A stretch of DNA of 64,000 nt from Pomphorhynchus laevis (GCA_012934845.2 WNNJ02000325.1:62001-126000); one strand, 5' to 3'. Counted from the first letter of the stretch, positions 1 through 10,724 are shown. The notes: a model not told the origin generated them from the sequence alone. A program made the numbers and translations.

Positions 1-284
1 TATAAGGTAAATTCAAATACGGATCTGATAAATATCATAACACAAATAAAATAAACTGATCAAATTTAAAAGTCTACCTATATTTTAAACTTAAGTTTAT
101 TAAATTTTTGCAAAACGAATTTTACCGATCAATTTATTTTAAAAAATTGTAAAATTATATATCATTGTCACATTTTCAGCAAATATGATTCAACACGGCA
201 TAAATTAGTTGTTCTACAAAGAGATAATAAATTGCTTTACATCAGATTGATAAATTGAAAAAATAGATAAGGAAACAAACTTAC
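1..284. other. AT-rich intronic sequence
   Basis: This stretch follows, on the minus strand, the splice donor of the exon at 285-412. It should be intron of the same gene. I see no coding exon with a fitting frame and no repeat that I recognise. Confidence 0.4.
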
Positions 285-412
285 TTGGCAATTAAGTGAT
301 GAACAATATGCACTGGTCATTGATATAAAATTTTGAAGACAAATACTGTCCTCGATTGAATTGGCGTAATTTACTTCGAAAACGATTCCTCTTTTAGCAG
401 CCTGAATAAATG
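285..412 (-). CDS. RPP30: RPP30-like internal exon (RNase P protein p30)
   Basis: RPP30 is a protein subunit of nuclear RNase P and RNase MRP, which process tRNA and rRNA precursors; it has a TIM-barrel-like fold. The block encodes 42 codons, including AAKRGIVFEVNYANSIEDS, which resembles the family segment with a basic-Gly pair followed by FE(L/I)xY and a conserved DS. On the minus strand it is preceded by a pyrimidine-rich acceptor ending TTCATTCAG and followed by a consensus donor GTAAGT. It starts two bases into a codon and ends in phase 0. The wider open frame (237-509) runs through both splice sites, so only this block is taken as coding. Earlier exons of the same gene appear at 28,159-29,470 on the same strand, in the correct order. 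The exon that should lie between (the family's ACxxLDxD region) was not found. Confidence 0.6.
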
Positions 413-850
413 CTGAATGAAAAATTAACATCAATAAATGCGTAACATAGATTGACATCATACATTTAAAAAACCGTCTCCAAGCAACGAATAGTTTTTT
501 CGTTGGCATGATGAAGCTATTGAAATATTATATTAAACTAATATAATATGTTTAACATAATAATTATGACATAGATCATTTTTTAACTAATAATCATAGA
601 ATATCTGTCGAGAATAGTGTAATAATTTCCGTGGAAAACAACATTTTACAGCGAAGAATACAGGAAGCATATTGTATGAAAAATATATATTAATGCGTAA
701 TAATAAACCGGATATTGATTTATAACTAATATTTTATAATTAAATGTTTTGTTTGCTAAATGTATTATTTTATGTAATGCAATTTATCAGTTTTGTTTAA
801 TTTTTTATTTTATTTTTTATGTTGGTTTATTTTTATTAATTTTTATTTAA
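413..850. other. AT-rich intronic sequence
   Basis: This is low-complexity A/T-rich DNA upstream (minus strand) of the exon at 285-412. I see no exon, RNA gene or repeat that I can name. It should be intron. Confidence 0.35.
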
Positions 851-1127
851 TTACAAGAAGGCGAAGAAACAGGAATATTTATTTGATGAGAAAAATGCAA
901 TATTTCGACGGCACTACGGCACATCATCTGTAGGGTTGTATGTATATTAGATCTAACTTTTTAGATCTAATATAGCTTTTTTCTTTAGAAAAAAGTTAGA
1001 TCTAATATACATACAACCCTGAAGATGACGTGCCGTAGTGCCGTCGAAATATTGGATTTTTCTAATCAAATAAATATTCCTGTTTCCTCGCCTTCTTGTA
1101 ATAATTCGGATTGGAAACGAATTTTCT
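851..1127. mobile_element. Foldback element built from two inverted Penelope-type ends
   Basis: The left arm starts TTACAAGAAGG and the right arm ends with its complement, CCTTCTTGTAA at about 1,101, followed by a one-sided tail ending GAATTTTCT at 1,127. The arms are near-complementary over more than 100 bp and meet in a short centre holding the repeated motif TTAGATCTAA. Each arm carries CTGAAGATG, a short stem and GAAATATT (right arm 1,019-1,053; left arm on the minus strand about 899-933, slightly decayed). The flanks show an imperfect duplication (ATTTTTATTTAA on the left against ATTTTAATTTAA on the right). Related copies lie at 10,425-10,724 and 24,727-24,798. I infer a non-autonomous element made of two opposed Penelope pseudo-LTR-like ends. 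Confidence 0.65.
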
Positions 1128-1645
1128 CAATTTTAATTTAAATTGTATTGTGATCTTAAGTATTATTTGTTTCATTTTGTACCTATTGAATTGTTCTGCG
1201 TTTAATTTTTAGTTTTAACAAAAGCGGAGCACATATAGTTGTTTGATCTACTGTGATGTGGTAAACATGAATCTGGAAAGAATTTTAAACATTTTGATTT
1301 GCTGGGTCGCGAAGAAACTATATATTTTGATTTTGTTGTACATTTTTCGTAATTTTGTACTGAGGATGATATCAGTTAGCTATCGAAAATTTGACTTTTA
1401 ATATAAATAATAATTTCACTCTCTCCTCTAATTAAATATGAAAACGATGGCAATAGCTATTGATATATAAAGAGTATAAACTACATATTTCTAATCAATA
1501 CAATTAATTATTTAATATAAATAATTATATTGTTTTAATTATAAAACTGAATATTATGCAACTCAGCTTAGCCAATATAAAAACATGAAAATTCGAAAAT
1601 TCTTGCTATTATGTTATAGTATAATTTTGAAAAAACCACGAAAGA
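1128..1645. other. AT-rich spacer
   Basis: I see nothing assignable here. A 40-codon plus-strand frame from 1,267 (starts MNLERILN) is hydrophobic and short, and I do not consider it a gene. Confidence 0.3.
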
Positions 1646-1649
1646 GAAA

Positions 1650-4520
1650 CGGTGTACTTAAAGCGATAACTATTGCCAGGAGGGGCAACTAGAGTAAAGC
1701 GGTACAACGGCTGACATTAACAGGACTCTGCGAAATTTCTGAGCCAGTGCGGGATATTCTGAGTGAGTTACATCCAATTCGACCGAATTAACACGAGTCT
1801 GAACGACAATCAAGATCATTGGATGTTTAAATGAGCCATGTAGCCACAGACACCATTCAGGTTGACAGAGAACTAATGTGGCGAGCAATTCAGTCTTTAA
1901 AACCAATTACGTCTTCTGGTTGTCACGGTTTACGTCCAAAACATTTGAGAGACATGATCAATGCGGATAATTTAAGTTGTTTGCTGGATCGCGTGACACA
2001 ATTAGTCAACCATTTACTCGCTGGACTTGCTCCACATGAGCTATCAACATGGTTGGCGGGAGCGTCAATGATAGGATAACAAAAGGCAAACGGAGGGGTC
2101 CGTCCAATTGCTTCTGGGGAGACATTGCGTCGTTTGTGTTCAAAGTATGCATGCTTAAGATTGAGGTCGCAATTTGCAAGGCTACTTCTACCTACGCAAT
2201 TGGGAGTCGCAACACAAAACGCCATTGAGAAAAAAGTACACACGGTACGCAGGTTTACATGCATTGTATCGAGATAGAACGGGTTGAGTATGGGCCAAGG
2301 TGGACTTGTCAAATGCGTTCAACACAGTCGACCGAACAGTAATGTTGGACAGAGTTTCAACTATGATGCCGGAAGTGTTTCCATGGGTGAAATGGTGATA
2401 TCAAGGACGGTCCAAACTCCGATTTGGTTGACTGGATCCTTTACTATCAGACCAGGGTGTGCAACAAGGAGACCCACTGGGTTCATTTTTTTGCTCTCAC
2501 CATTCCAGATGTAATAAAGAAGTTGAGTGCTGACGTGGGTATTGAGGTTAATTCGTGGTACCTCGACGATGGCATAGTGGGAGGATCTCCTGCAGCAATT
2601 GACAAAGCCATTAACATGTTACAATGCACCTTTCAGAATTTGAATTTGCGGATGAATTAGGCAAATACCGACGTAATAGGTGATCTATCAGCTATTCACT
2701 GTTGCCTCGCGTCTTGTGATGGAAAACCCAACAACAACGCAACATCGAATTTCCAAATTCTTGGATCGCCTATTGGTAGCGATATCTTTATTACATATTA
2801 CCTACATCAGCAAGTTTTCCCGAAGTTGAACGCGTCGATAGATGCAATTGCACTTCCGTATCCACAAGTTAAGTATCTACTTTCACGTCAGTGTTTCCTG
2901 TCCTAGGATTACTCATTTGATGCGAACAATTCCACCACATGTAGTAACGGGCTTTCTGCAAAGGTTTGATATCGAGGTCGTGCACGCCTTTGAAAGTCAC
3001 AGCTGTTCAGTTAAATAGGCACGCTCAGCAACAACTTGCACTTCCCCTCAACCTTTGTGATTTTGGGCTTTCTAACACCGACATCAACGCCGTCGCGCTT
3101 ACATTGCAAGTATATCATAAGTATCCAATAGCGAACTGCAGGAAGCCAACAACTTCGTGGAATATGAAACCGCCTGGGAGCAAATTGCCGGCTTGAGGCA
3201 GCATGAGTTGAAACAGATGGGAATGGTGTCGCAATCTCGATTATGATCAATGATTGGTAAAGAAGCACGGAGTAATTTGCTCGAACAAGTCAATCAGTTT
3301 AACGGAGCGCGCTTACTCGCAGTATCAAACCGAAATGCTTCCGGCTGACTACAAGTTTCTCCCAATCAAAATCAGCACTCTGATTTAGCGCCTCCGCAGT
3401 TTTGCGTTCTTGTACGCTTATGGATGCGACTACCCATATTCCCGGATAAGCATAAGTGTGATCGCTGCTTACGTCAGTCGGATATAGTTTGCACGCACTA
3501 ACTTGTCAATACGAAGGGCATTGAGGTCTACGTAACGATAGTACTCGAGACGTAGTTTTTCATGCAGCACAGAGTGGTCGCATGCACGTAGCGATGGAAC
3601 CACTACTATCACTGCATGATTTACAAGAAAGATCCGCTGATATACTCATTTATGGAGATCCTTCCGAAGCCATAGATTTTGCTGTCACACACCCGCAACA
3701 AAGTGCTTCTAGCGGAAAGTCATCGACTACTCAGGGTTTTACCGCTTCTTCATCTGTGATCAATGTGAAAGATCGGAAATATCGGGCCCGTATGAAGGCG
3801 CATGGATACGTGTTTACCACACCGGTTATAGATACCTTTGGCGCGTGGAACGATGATGACGAGTAATTGATTAAGCGCATTGCTGGAAACGTCAGTAGAG
3901 TCCTCGGAATTCCGTACTGTAAATCAGTTTCCAGCCTGTTTCAACGCACCGCCGTGCCGCTTATGCGAAGTAATGCTCGTACCTTATTGGCCTCTCTGGG
4001 GTCTTCTCATCTAAATAATGACTGGGAACACAACCGGATACAGGGGAACCGATCGAGAGGATATCTAACAAACATAGGAATCGAAGCCAATTAATACAAG
4101 AGACTGATGACACAGACTTCGCTACTTTAAACTTGTATGGACGCGATGAAATGATGATTCTGACGGAAATGGATTTTGAAGACATAACAATTGATCTGAA
4201 AAGGTACAGTATTATACACACCCTGAAACCTCAGAACATGCGACACGGTAATATACACTTCCACACAATTCGATAAAACGCAAGCATCATAGATTATCGG
4301 ATCATGTCAACGCCATCTTGCGCCGACGAGGGACAGAGAGCGAATGTACACTATCCATGTTAGCATTAATGCCAGCGGGCGTAACTACCTTATATTCGGT
4401 CTTATCAAACGACGATAACGCAGGTTGTCTTGACCTCGAATACGATGGCAGCAAACAAGGACAGATTTCCGGACATTCTGAGGAGCCCACGGACGATGTC
4501 CAGCTCAAGAAGACATAACA
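1650..4520 (+). mobile_element. LINE with C-terminal restriction-like endonuclease, copy 1
   Basis: This is a decayed non-LTR retrotransposon on the plus strand, 5'-truncated compared with the copy at 12,534. Reverse transcriptase pieces run from about 1,831 (frame with GLRPKHLRDMINAD, the finger-domain block) through 2,160-2,400 to WYLDDGIVGG at about 2,554-2,583, which holds the catalytic DD in an LDD form. The thumb and linker follow, and a restriction-like endonuclease lies at 3,582-4,100. Several frame changes and stops separate these blocks (for example TAA at 2,077 and TAG at 2,658), so it cannot make one protein now. Downstream, 4,300-4,518 encodes an acidic tail-like stretch. Copies of this type normally carry a single ORF. 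The clade is uncertain; the early-branching REL-bearing LINEs are my best guess. Confidence 0.75.
3582..3866 (+). pseudogene. Restriction-like endonuclease domain of LINE copy 1
   Basis: The frame reads RSADILIYGDPSEAIDFAV, then a lysine-rich KDRKYRARMKAHGY block and TPVIDTFGAW. The spacing AD-x11-D followed by K and KY matches the pattern of the REL nuclease of early-branching LINEs (PD, 12-14 residues, D, then K and Y/H). This nuclease nicks target DNA to prime reverse transcription. The frame closes with TAA at 3,864 and the same domain continues in the next frame from 3,867 (IKRIAGNVSRVLGIP), where the second copy reads straight through. Assignment to REL is by motif spacing only. Confidence 0.6.
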
Positions 4521-5145
4521 TTTGAATCAATTATATTAATTTCAAAGTAAATGATTAGTGTCTAAAAAAATAGAAACACTAATATGAGCTTTCAAAATGA
4601 ATGCAATTTCGCCATATTTTGGCTCATTAATATAAACTGTAAAATATATTGTGAATGCATATACACAGTTGATGATAAATATACGTATAAGATATACTTA
4701 TTATATAAGTATCAAGTATAATATGAATCTAATTTTTTGTCAATTGATTAATCAATTAAAATAATTGTAATTAAAGAATCTTATTTGACTATGGTTGAAT
4801 ATTATTTCACTAATCAGCAGGATTATATTGCTGAATAATTCGGCACATTAATAAAATAACATATTGATTGTATTCGGATCATAAAAATGAGAAAAATAAA
4901 CTGGGAAAATTAATTTATCCCAATCAATGCTAACACCATGTTCTTAGAAATTTATCAGAATATATTATAAAGATATGCACATTGGGACACAAGACTTAAT
5001 CACAAGCAAATTTGTGTTGATCCTGTAAAATGCGTCGTGAGTAAAAATGTTTTGTGAGTTCATTTTAAAAATATCAATGCGTCGTGAGATCAAATTATGC
5101 ATTAGATGAAATTATATTATCTAATTATTAAATATAATATATAAG
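4521..5145. other. AT-rich spacer
   Basis: I see no gene here. A short repeated phrase (GCGTCGTGAG) occurs twice near 5,030-5,090. The rest is A/T-rich filler, presumably intron of the surrounding host gene. Confidence 0.3.
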
Positions 5146-5419
5146 TTCAATAAAACTTTTTTAATTGGCACAAACAGGAAAGTGTAAACTTGCGTGCTTT
5201 TTTGCAAACTTCGTCGGGAAGGTTAACCCCGAATGCGCCTACGACAGACGCCTAGCCCCCTCGCAGTGGAACGTTTCGATACATTGGGATCAACCTAGTC
5301 CATTAGGTGCTAGGCGTCTGTGGTAGGCGCATTCCGGGTTAAGCTTTCCGATGAAGTTTGTAAAATAGCATGCATGCTTACACTTTCCTGTTTGTATCAA
5401 TTAAAAAAGTTTTATTGAA
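5146..5419. mobile_element. Foldback element with hammerhead remnant
   Basis: Two arms of about 100 bp are near-perfect inverted copies, starting TTCAATAAAACTTTT and ending with its complement. They contain AACAGGAAAGTGTAAAC and a CGCCTAG / CTAGGCGTCTGT block. The arms match the flanks of the hammerhead-bearing repeat at 11,038-11,935. In the minus-strand reading the inner part keeps TCGAAACG and GGCGTC, but the CUGAUGA box is absent, so it is a remnant. Confidence 0.6.
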
Positions 5420-5860
5420 ATTCTTTCTGATTAATATAACGTCACTAGTAAATATATACTGGATTGTTAGAATTACAAAAAACCTTCATATGCGAATGAT
5501 TAATAACTTCATTTATTAATGAACTTATTTTATAATGACTACATATTGTCACTGATACTTTTACTAATTATTATATATTATTATATTACATAGTTATTTC
5601 ATCTATACTATTCATATAGATAGAATTATGCATATTGCTGGAATATTATTATAGACTCAAAGAAATTACGATTTTATTTTATTTTGTAAACAATCTTTCG
5701 ATCGTTTAGATCCTTTTCAAGTTGAAACGTTTACAATCGACACGTATATGATACAAAACGATCAGGAAGAATATTCATAATAATTATTCACATTATTATT
5801 CTATTTTTTTACTTTAAAAAGTTTTCTTGGTTATTATAATTCTTACAATCGTTCAGCTTA
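5420..5860. other. AT-rich spacer
   Basis: I see no gene, RNA or named repeat. It borders the 5' region of the LINE that follows. Confidence 0.25.
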
Positions 5861-5958
5861 CAGATCAAAGCACTGAATCGACTCGCTCCGCTCAACGAAA
5901 ATTGTAAATTCACTGAAACACATTCAATATTGCGAACTACTTACAAACGGCAGAAGAA

Positions 5959-6090
5959 TTATGCATTCATTAAATCTACAACCAAAATCTACAAAATATT
6001 GTCCATGTAACGGATCAAATGCAGTGTGCAAAACATGCAAATGTGCTAAAGCAGGTATGGATTGTATTAAATGTGGTAACAGTTAATACA
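5959..6090 (+). pseudogene. Cysteine-rich N-terminus of LINE ORF1
   Basis: The frame starting with ATG at about 5,959 contains CPCNGSNAVCKTCKCAKAG followed by MDCIKC. This is a dense CxC...C..C.C...C..C pattern found at the start of ORF1 in several invertebrate LINEs and probably binds zinc. It closes with TAA at about 6,084. ORF1 products bind the element RNA. The link to the ORF1 core at 6,505 is by position. Confidence 0.45.
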
Positions 6091-6504
6091 ATCTCGGAAA
6101 CACCAAGACAATAACGTTATATTATCAGGAACTCAAGTATTGTCCTCTACGACACAAACTATAAATAATTCCAATTTTGCTGAAGGTTGCGCTCATGAGG
6201 TTGCTTGTTCTGGTGAAAATTGTGTGGCCTTTGTAAGTGTATGGCTTCCTGATCGTATACCTGTTGGTTTCTTTGAAAAAACGTTTTATTGCTGATATTG
6301 TAGTGCAACAGCTATAGACAGTGTACGCAATAATATTAATAAGATGCAAGGCTGTATATATAAATTAGCTAACAAAATACAAACCCTAGGTATAAATGTA
6401 AGTTTACATAATAGTTCAAAAGATATAACTAATGATAATTCCCTAAAAACAAACCAACTCACGCTAAAACATAACTCTAAGCCGCGAATAGTAATATTAC
6501 CAAA

Positions 6505-7031
6505 ATGATTCGATCAGAAGTGAGTAAGTTAATGATGATCTCGAATGGGATACCACCTCAACAATTTACATTAAGTAAGCTATCACAAGAAATAAACCGA
6601 GAAAATGCTAGGTGTAGGACGATAGTGATACGTGGAACCGTTTCATCGGAAAATGATATCGCTTTGGTTATTGAGGTATTAAGAGATGTCGGTATTTCGA
6701 TAAGTGAAGGTAATGTTCGCAAAGTTGAACGATTTGGTAATACGCGCGAGGACGGATAACGTATTTTAAGGCAGAAATAGGAGAATCTTTAATAGAAGAT
6801 GCATTAAAGTTTGCGCGCAGACTGCGTGACTTACCACGCTGGTCTTCAGTGTATATAGACCGTGATTATTCACGGTCTATATTATTCACGGAGGAGACCA
6901 CACGACGTTACTTACTTCGAAAAGAGCGGCGAGATAGACAAGCTAAAATCCTTTCAAGCACTTATGTAATCAGGAATAATAAGGTAGTACGGGTTAGAAG
7001 GGGCGAGTATACCTTTAGTAGTAAATTCTGA
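6505..7031 (+). pseudogene. LINE ORF1 core
   Basis: Two frames (6,505-6,759 and 6,849-7,031) hold RTIVIRGTVSSENDIALVIE, an RNA-recognition-like strand and helix, then YIDRDYSRSILFTEETTRR and RKERRDRQAK, the basic C-terminal block typical of LINE ORF1 proteins. A frameshift lies between them near 6,755. A small perfect palindrome (ACCGTGA..TCACGGT) sits at about 6,859-6,876 inside the coding sequence. Function by family: RNA binding and chaperoning of the element transcript. Confidence 0.5.
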
Positions 7032-7185
7032 AGAGAATCGTCAAAATGGTGAGAGTCATTCTTCACCATTGTGACTAGATATTAAAGAAAATCAACCAAC
7101 GAACACATTTACTTCGCTTAACCCTTTACTCTTCAACGTAGAACGACTTAATTATTTGTTATCTGTTGGTTTAGAGAAATAGCTA

Positions 7186-8133
7186 GTGAAATATGATGTT
7201 ATAGTGCTTGTTGAAACTATGAAAACGGTCCCTACCACAATTTCAAACTTTTATATATTTGAAATATTTACAAAATGTAAAGAACGGGGGCGTCCGTTTG
7301 GAGGTATAGTGATGGGTATAAAACCTTTTGCTCGTAATTATAAAGTGTATATGACTGTTTCGTGTCTAGCAGTTACTACGTATATAATAAGATACAATTC
7401 TTGTTCAACTTTTGTAGGTGCTTATTTTCCTTTAACATGTTCTGCCTCAGACATAATAGATAAGCTATCAGAAATTCTGTCGAATATTAACGTTCAACAA
7501 TGTATTTATATTCTTGGAGACTTAAATGCATCTATTAGAGTTACTCAAACAAATAAATTAAATATGATTTTATCTTTTCTTGCGCAATATAACATTAGCT
7601 TGTGTCATAATGATCAAGTAACATATATATGTTTCATGGGATCCAGTTGCATTGACTTGGCGTTTTCTAATGTCAACAATATAACACTTAATGTGGATCA
7701 TTCTTCAGAATATAGCATTTTGAGAAAACATAAGCCAGTATCAGTTGTTGCGAAGTTGGAAACCATCATAAACGACGATTGGAAAGAACCAGTCAAATAT
7801 AGCCGATATATTGATTCGCATAAGTTATCTTCGTCACTTTTACACGATATTATGTACTTATTATCAAACGAGGGTATTCACGCTAGCTATTCGTTCTTAT
7901 GTAATTCTCTTATTAAAGCATGTGGGATGTTACCTAAGGAGCGCGTACATAATAAATTTCCTCAACATGCAGATTTGAAAATATTGGAAACCAGGCTGCT
8001 AAAACTATATAAGACCATACATACTGACCTCTGTTATCGACAGGAATATTTTACACTGAAAAACAATATTCAAATATTGTACGTAAGCTTCAAAAATAAC
8101 GAAATTTTACGGAAGAACAACGTCTCAAACTAG
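7186..8133 (+). CDS. APE-like endonuclease domain of LINE ORF2
   Basis: The domain nicks chromosomal DNA so that the free 3' end primes reverse transcription. The 315-codon frame begins KYDVIVLVETM, whose glutamate fits the catalytic E. It continues with GGIVMGIKP, GAYFPL, GDLNASI (the catalytic GDxN motif) and DLAFSN. The final His motif is replaced by HKPVSVVAKL, so the SDHxP signature is only partly kept. After the endonuclease it runs into the linker (HADLKILETRLLKLYKT). The frame ends before the reverse transcriptase, which resumes in another frame at about 8,240. I take it as a well-preserved piece of a dead element. Confidence 0.65.
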   Translation: MKYDVIVLVETMKTVPTTISNFYIFEIFTKCKERGRPFGGIVMGIKPFARNYKVYMTVSCLAVTTYIIRYNSCSTFVGAYFPLTCSASDIIDKLSEILSNINVQQCIYILGDLNASIRVTQTNKLNMILSFLAQYNISLCHNDQVTYICFMGSSCIDLAFSNVNNITLNVDHSSEYSILRKHKPVSVVAKLETIINDDWKEPVKYSRYIDSHKLSSSLLHDIMYLLSNEGIHASYSFLCNSLIKACGMLPKERVHNKFPQHADLKILETRLLKLYKTIHTDLCYRQEYFTLKNNIQILYVSFKNNEILRKNNVSN

Positions 8134-8239
8134 CCGAAAAATTTCCTTGGAAATTAGATCCGAATAGATGTAAAAAACGACCTATATCAAAAATACCCAT
8201 TATAAGTTGGGTAGAATATTTCCGCAGTTATTTATGTTC

Positions 8240-8930
8240 TGATTGCTCGTTAGAATATCTCCGTAATTGCTCTTCAAAAATTGAACAGGTTAAAAATTCG
8301 ACTGAGCATCTACAACTCAGCAGGTTATTATCATGCAACGAGATTGAGGTTGGTTTAAAACGACTAACAAATAATAAAGCCACAGGCCCTGACTGCATAT
8401 CAGCAGAGACACTTAAAAAACTTTTTGTATACTCAACCATTATTAGGTAACGCTTTTCAATGAAATACTCTTGGGAGCTACGTTCCCAAAAAGTTATAAA
8501 CAAGCTGTAGTCAAAATGCTATATAAGGGAAAGAGAGATTTTACTGACCCTGGTTCATACAGAGGCATTAGTTTATCCGATCATTGTTTTAAAGTATTGT
8601 CAGCCTTGGTAGCAAACAGACTACAAGCAATTAAGAAACTAGTTTACTTTCGGAACAGTTCGGTTTCAGGCAAGGTCGCTCCACATTATCTGCGTTTTCA
8701 TCTTTAAGGAAGTTGATCCAAAACTGTATCATTAGATACCGATCAGTCTATGTAATTTTTGTGGACTTTCAACGTGCGTTCGACACAGTAGATCGTACTA
8801 TTTTGTTACGAAAACTACACGAACATTTTAACGTTTCGGGTAACATAATTAATGCCATCAAACAAATCTTAATAAATAATAATAAAATCTTAATAAATCT
8901 TAATTTATCAAATCTTAATAAATCTTAAGT
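8240..8930 (+). pseudogene. Front half of LINE reverse transcriptase
   Basis: Pieces include NNKATGPDCISAETLK (finger entry), SYKQAVVKMLYKGKRDFTD with GSYRGISLSDHCFKVLS (blocks 1-2), a FGFR-like block in a shifted frame near 8,660 and VIFVDFQRAFDTVDR (palm block A with the first catalytic Asp) at about 8,755-8,790. Nothing matching the YxDD block follows. At least two frame changes are present. The gene is cut off at the foldback. Confidence 0.65.
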
Positions 8931-8934
8931 CTTC

Positions 8935-9337
8935 CTCTGTTGGATGCAGAGGAAGACTGGCAGACAGCAATCAACGAATGAATCATGTGCATGATGTACT
9001 AGAAAATCTCTGCTAACATCATTTAGATGATTGCCGTTAGATGAAATCTAACAACATTCGTCATTCTTTCGCGTCGGGCTTATATGTATTACAAGAAATT
9101 CACGCGGAATGGTATCATTTGAGTAAATTCATATAAAAGTAAGCCGATATATAGATACCTTGCGCTGTCATTTGCCAGTGCTTTTTAGCTAATGATCCTA
9201 TCTGGTGAAACTATAGTGCTGATCTAGCACTATGATGATGTTACTATAAATTTTATAGTACATCATTCACATTGATTCATTCGTTGATTGCCGTTAGCCA
9301 GTCCTCCTCTGCATCCAGTAGTGGGAGGGATCTGGCA
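8935..9337. mobile_element. Foldback element carrying a hammerhead core
   Basis: The left arm (TCTTCCTCTG..., CTGGCAGACAGC, ATCAACGAATGAATCA, about 8,936-8,990) returns as an inverted copy at about 9,270-9,330. The middle contains a smaller hairpin (ACTATAGTGCTG / CTAGCACTATGATG region, about 9,210-9,270). The right arm runs into the hammerhead at 9,297-9,362. The element abuts the broken 3' edge of the LINE. Confidence 0.55.
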
Positions 9338-9362
9338 CTGATGAGTCATTGTGATGACGAAA
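9297..9362 (+). ncRNA. Hammerhead ribozyme, helix I and II closed
   Basis: The core CUGAUGA is at 9,338-9,344. It is followed by a perfect 5-bp helix II (GUCAU/AUGAC, loop UGUG) and GAAA at 9,359-9,362. Helix I is GCCAG (9,297-9,301) with CUGGC (9,332-9,336), closed by an upper GC-rich stem. Here the cleavage side reads GUUA and the first base pair is lost. The inverted copy at about 8,970 reads GUC followed by UGCCAG, which would pair fully with the UGGCA of this copy, so the ancestral site was probably a normal GUC. Helix III is weak and interrupted by the insertion at 9,376. I judge it a decayed ribozyme with an intact core. Confidence 0.6.
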
Positions 9363-9375
9363 TTAAATAATTATT

Positions 9376-9526
9376 GGAGTTAGATCAAAGGAAAGACGTA
9401 ATTATTTTTGATATTTCGCTAACTTCTGTTAGCATATTCAGAAAATTACTGCAATTTTCTGAAGATGCTAACAGTAGTTAGCAAAATATCAAAAATAATT
9501 TCTTCTTTCCTTTGATCCAGCTATAC
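9376..9526. mobile_element. Palindromic element flanked by an 8-bp duplication
   Basis: Two arms of about 70 bp are near-perfect inverted copies (GATCAAAGGAAAG ... CTTTCCTTTGATC), meeting around 9,452. Each arm carries the motif CTGAAGATG, GCTAAC/GTTAGC stem and (G/A)AAATATC (right arm 9,460-9,490). TAATTATT precedes (9,368-9,375) and follows (9,527-9,534), but the duplication is A/T-only and could be chance. Confidence 0.55.
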
Positions 9527-9534
9527 TAATTATT

Positions 9535-10416
9535 TATCAATAATGAATCAGTATCAACTATTTAAAATTAATGACAATGTTAACAAGTTTTTATTTGATA
9601 GCGCTGAAAATGAAAATAAACGACTAATAAAATGAATATTTATTTAATTAGACTGAAGATATAAAAATCGCTGCTGCAACTGTAAGCTTCGAATATAATT
9701 TGAATAAATATTGAATTACGAAAGAAAAACGTTACTGCTTTTATTATCTTGTACGGAATTGGAAGAGTTTCATTAAACTTTAACTGATCCAAGGATATAA
9801 TTTCAGGTTTAAATGAGTTTGATTGACAGATAAACTAAATATTAGCAAATATACATTTTTAGTTCGATATACTTCACTTATCATAAATTAAAAACAAATT
9901 AAATTCACAAACAAATACAATATTAATCATGTAAAAAATGTTTTTTCGTAAAGCTACCGAAATGATTACAATTATAATGATTACAATCAATAAATAATAC
10001 AATTATAATCAATAAATTACATTTGCATTAAAACATTTAAATACTTAATATGTAATGTTTATACATTAAAATTGACAATAATAATTATATATTAATATTG
10101 GCATTTAAATGTTTAAATATACACATTTAAATAATGATCGCAATTAATGTTGCAAAAATATACTATAACGACATAAATAGATAAAACTAAGACTATAACG
10201 ACATAAATTAAGACTATAACGACATATAGTCATATAAGACTATAACGACATAAATTACGTGACAAATGAGATTGTTGTAATGAGAAAGTTGCAGACATTA
10301 AAAATATAAATATGTTTAATACTTACATTTATAATAAGATTTTCTAGAGATCACAACTTTGATTAAAATAATAAATACATCGAAAGTTACAGAATAAAAT
10401 AATTCATATTATGTAA
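9535..10416. other. AT-rich spacer with short minisatellite
   Basis: I see no gene here. The only structured part is a short tandem repeat at 10,160-10,255, listed separately. The rest is very A/T-rich and probably intron. Confidence 0.3.
10160..10255. repeat. Minisatellite, unit about 15-25 bp
   Basis: The phrase ACTATAACGACATA occurs four times at roughly 10,160, 10,191, 10,213 and 10,237, separated by variable A/T spacers. It is a local tandem duplication without visible function. Confidence 0.6.
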
Positions 10417-10424
10417 GTAATTCA

Positions 10425-10724
10425 GAAAATTCGTTTCCGATTGGAATTATTACAAGAAGGCGAGGAAACAGGAATATTTATTTGATTAGAAAAATCCAAT
10501 ATTTCGACGGCACTACGGCACGTCCTCTTCAGGGTTGTATGTTTATTATTTCTCAAACTTTTTAAAAAGTTTTAGAACAGTTTTTTAAGTTTTATAAACC
10601 TTAAAAAAAGTTTGAGAAATAATAAACATACAACCCTGAAGATGACGTGCCGAAGTGCCGTCGAAATATTGGATTTTTCTAATCAAATAAATATTCATGT
10701 TTCCTCGCCTTCTTGTAATAGTAT
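10425..10724. mobile_element. Foldback element of Penelope-type ends, second copy
   Basis: This 300-bp inverted-repeat element is of the same family as 851-1,127 but inserted in the other orientation: the one-sided tail (GAAAATTCGTTTCC) is on the left and the right arm ends CTTCTTGTAATA. GTAATTCA flanks it on both sides (10,417-10,424 and 10,725-10,732), an 8-bp target duplication. Both arms carry the stem motif CTGAAGATGACG ... CGTCGAAATATT (right arm 10,636-10,670). Confidence 0.7.

Larger units (their letters stand above)
5865..8930 (+). mobile_element. APE-type LINE, 3'-truncated
   Basis: This plus-strand non-LTR retrotransposon has a cysteine-rich ORF1 start (about 5,959-6,090), ORF1 core (6,505-7,031), APE-like endonuclease (7,186-8,133) and the front half of a reverse transcriptase (about 8,240-8,930). 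The sequence stops after the palm block with the first catalytic aspartate and runs into an AAT/CTTAAT-rich stretch and then the foldback at 8,935. The YxDD block and the 3' end are missing. That is unusual, because LINE copies normally lose the 5' end, so a later rearrangement removed the 3' part. The reading frame is broken at several points. Confidence 0.75.

Noticed and set aside
237-509. A 90-codon minus-strand open frame as a complete small protein
   Set aside because: It crosses good splice acceptor and donor signals; only 285-412 resembles a conserved protein.
4921-5060. A possible missing RPP30 exon on the minus strand (acceptor TTTTACAG, then DQHKFACD)
   Set aside because: A stop follows after eight codons and the expected LDxD motif is absent; the likeness is too short.
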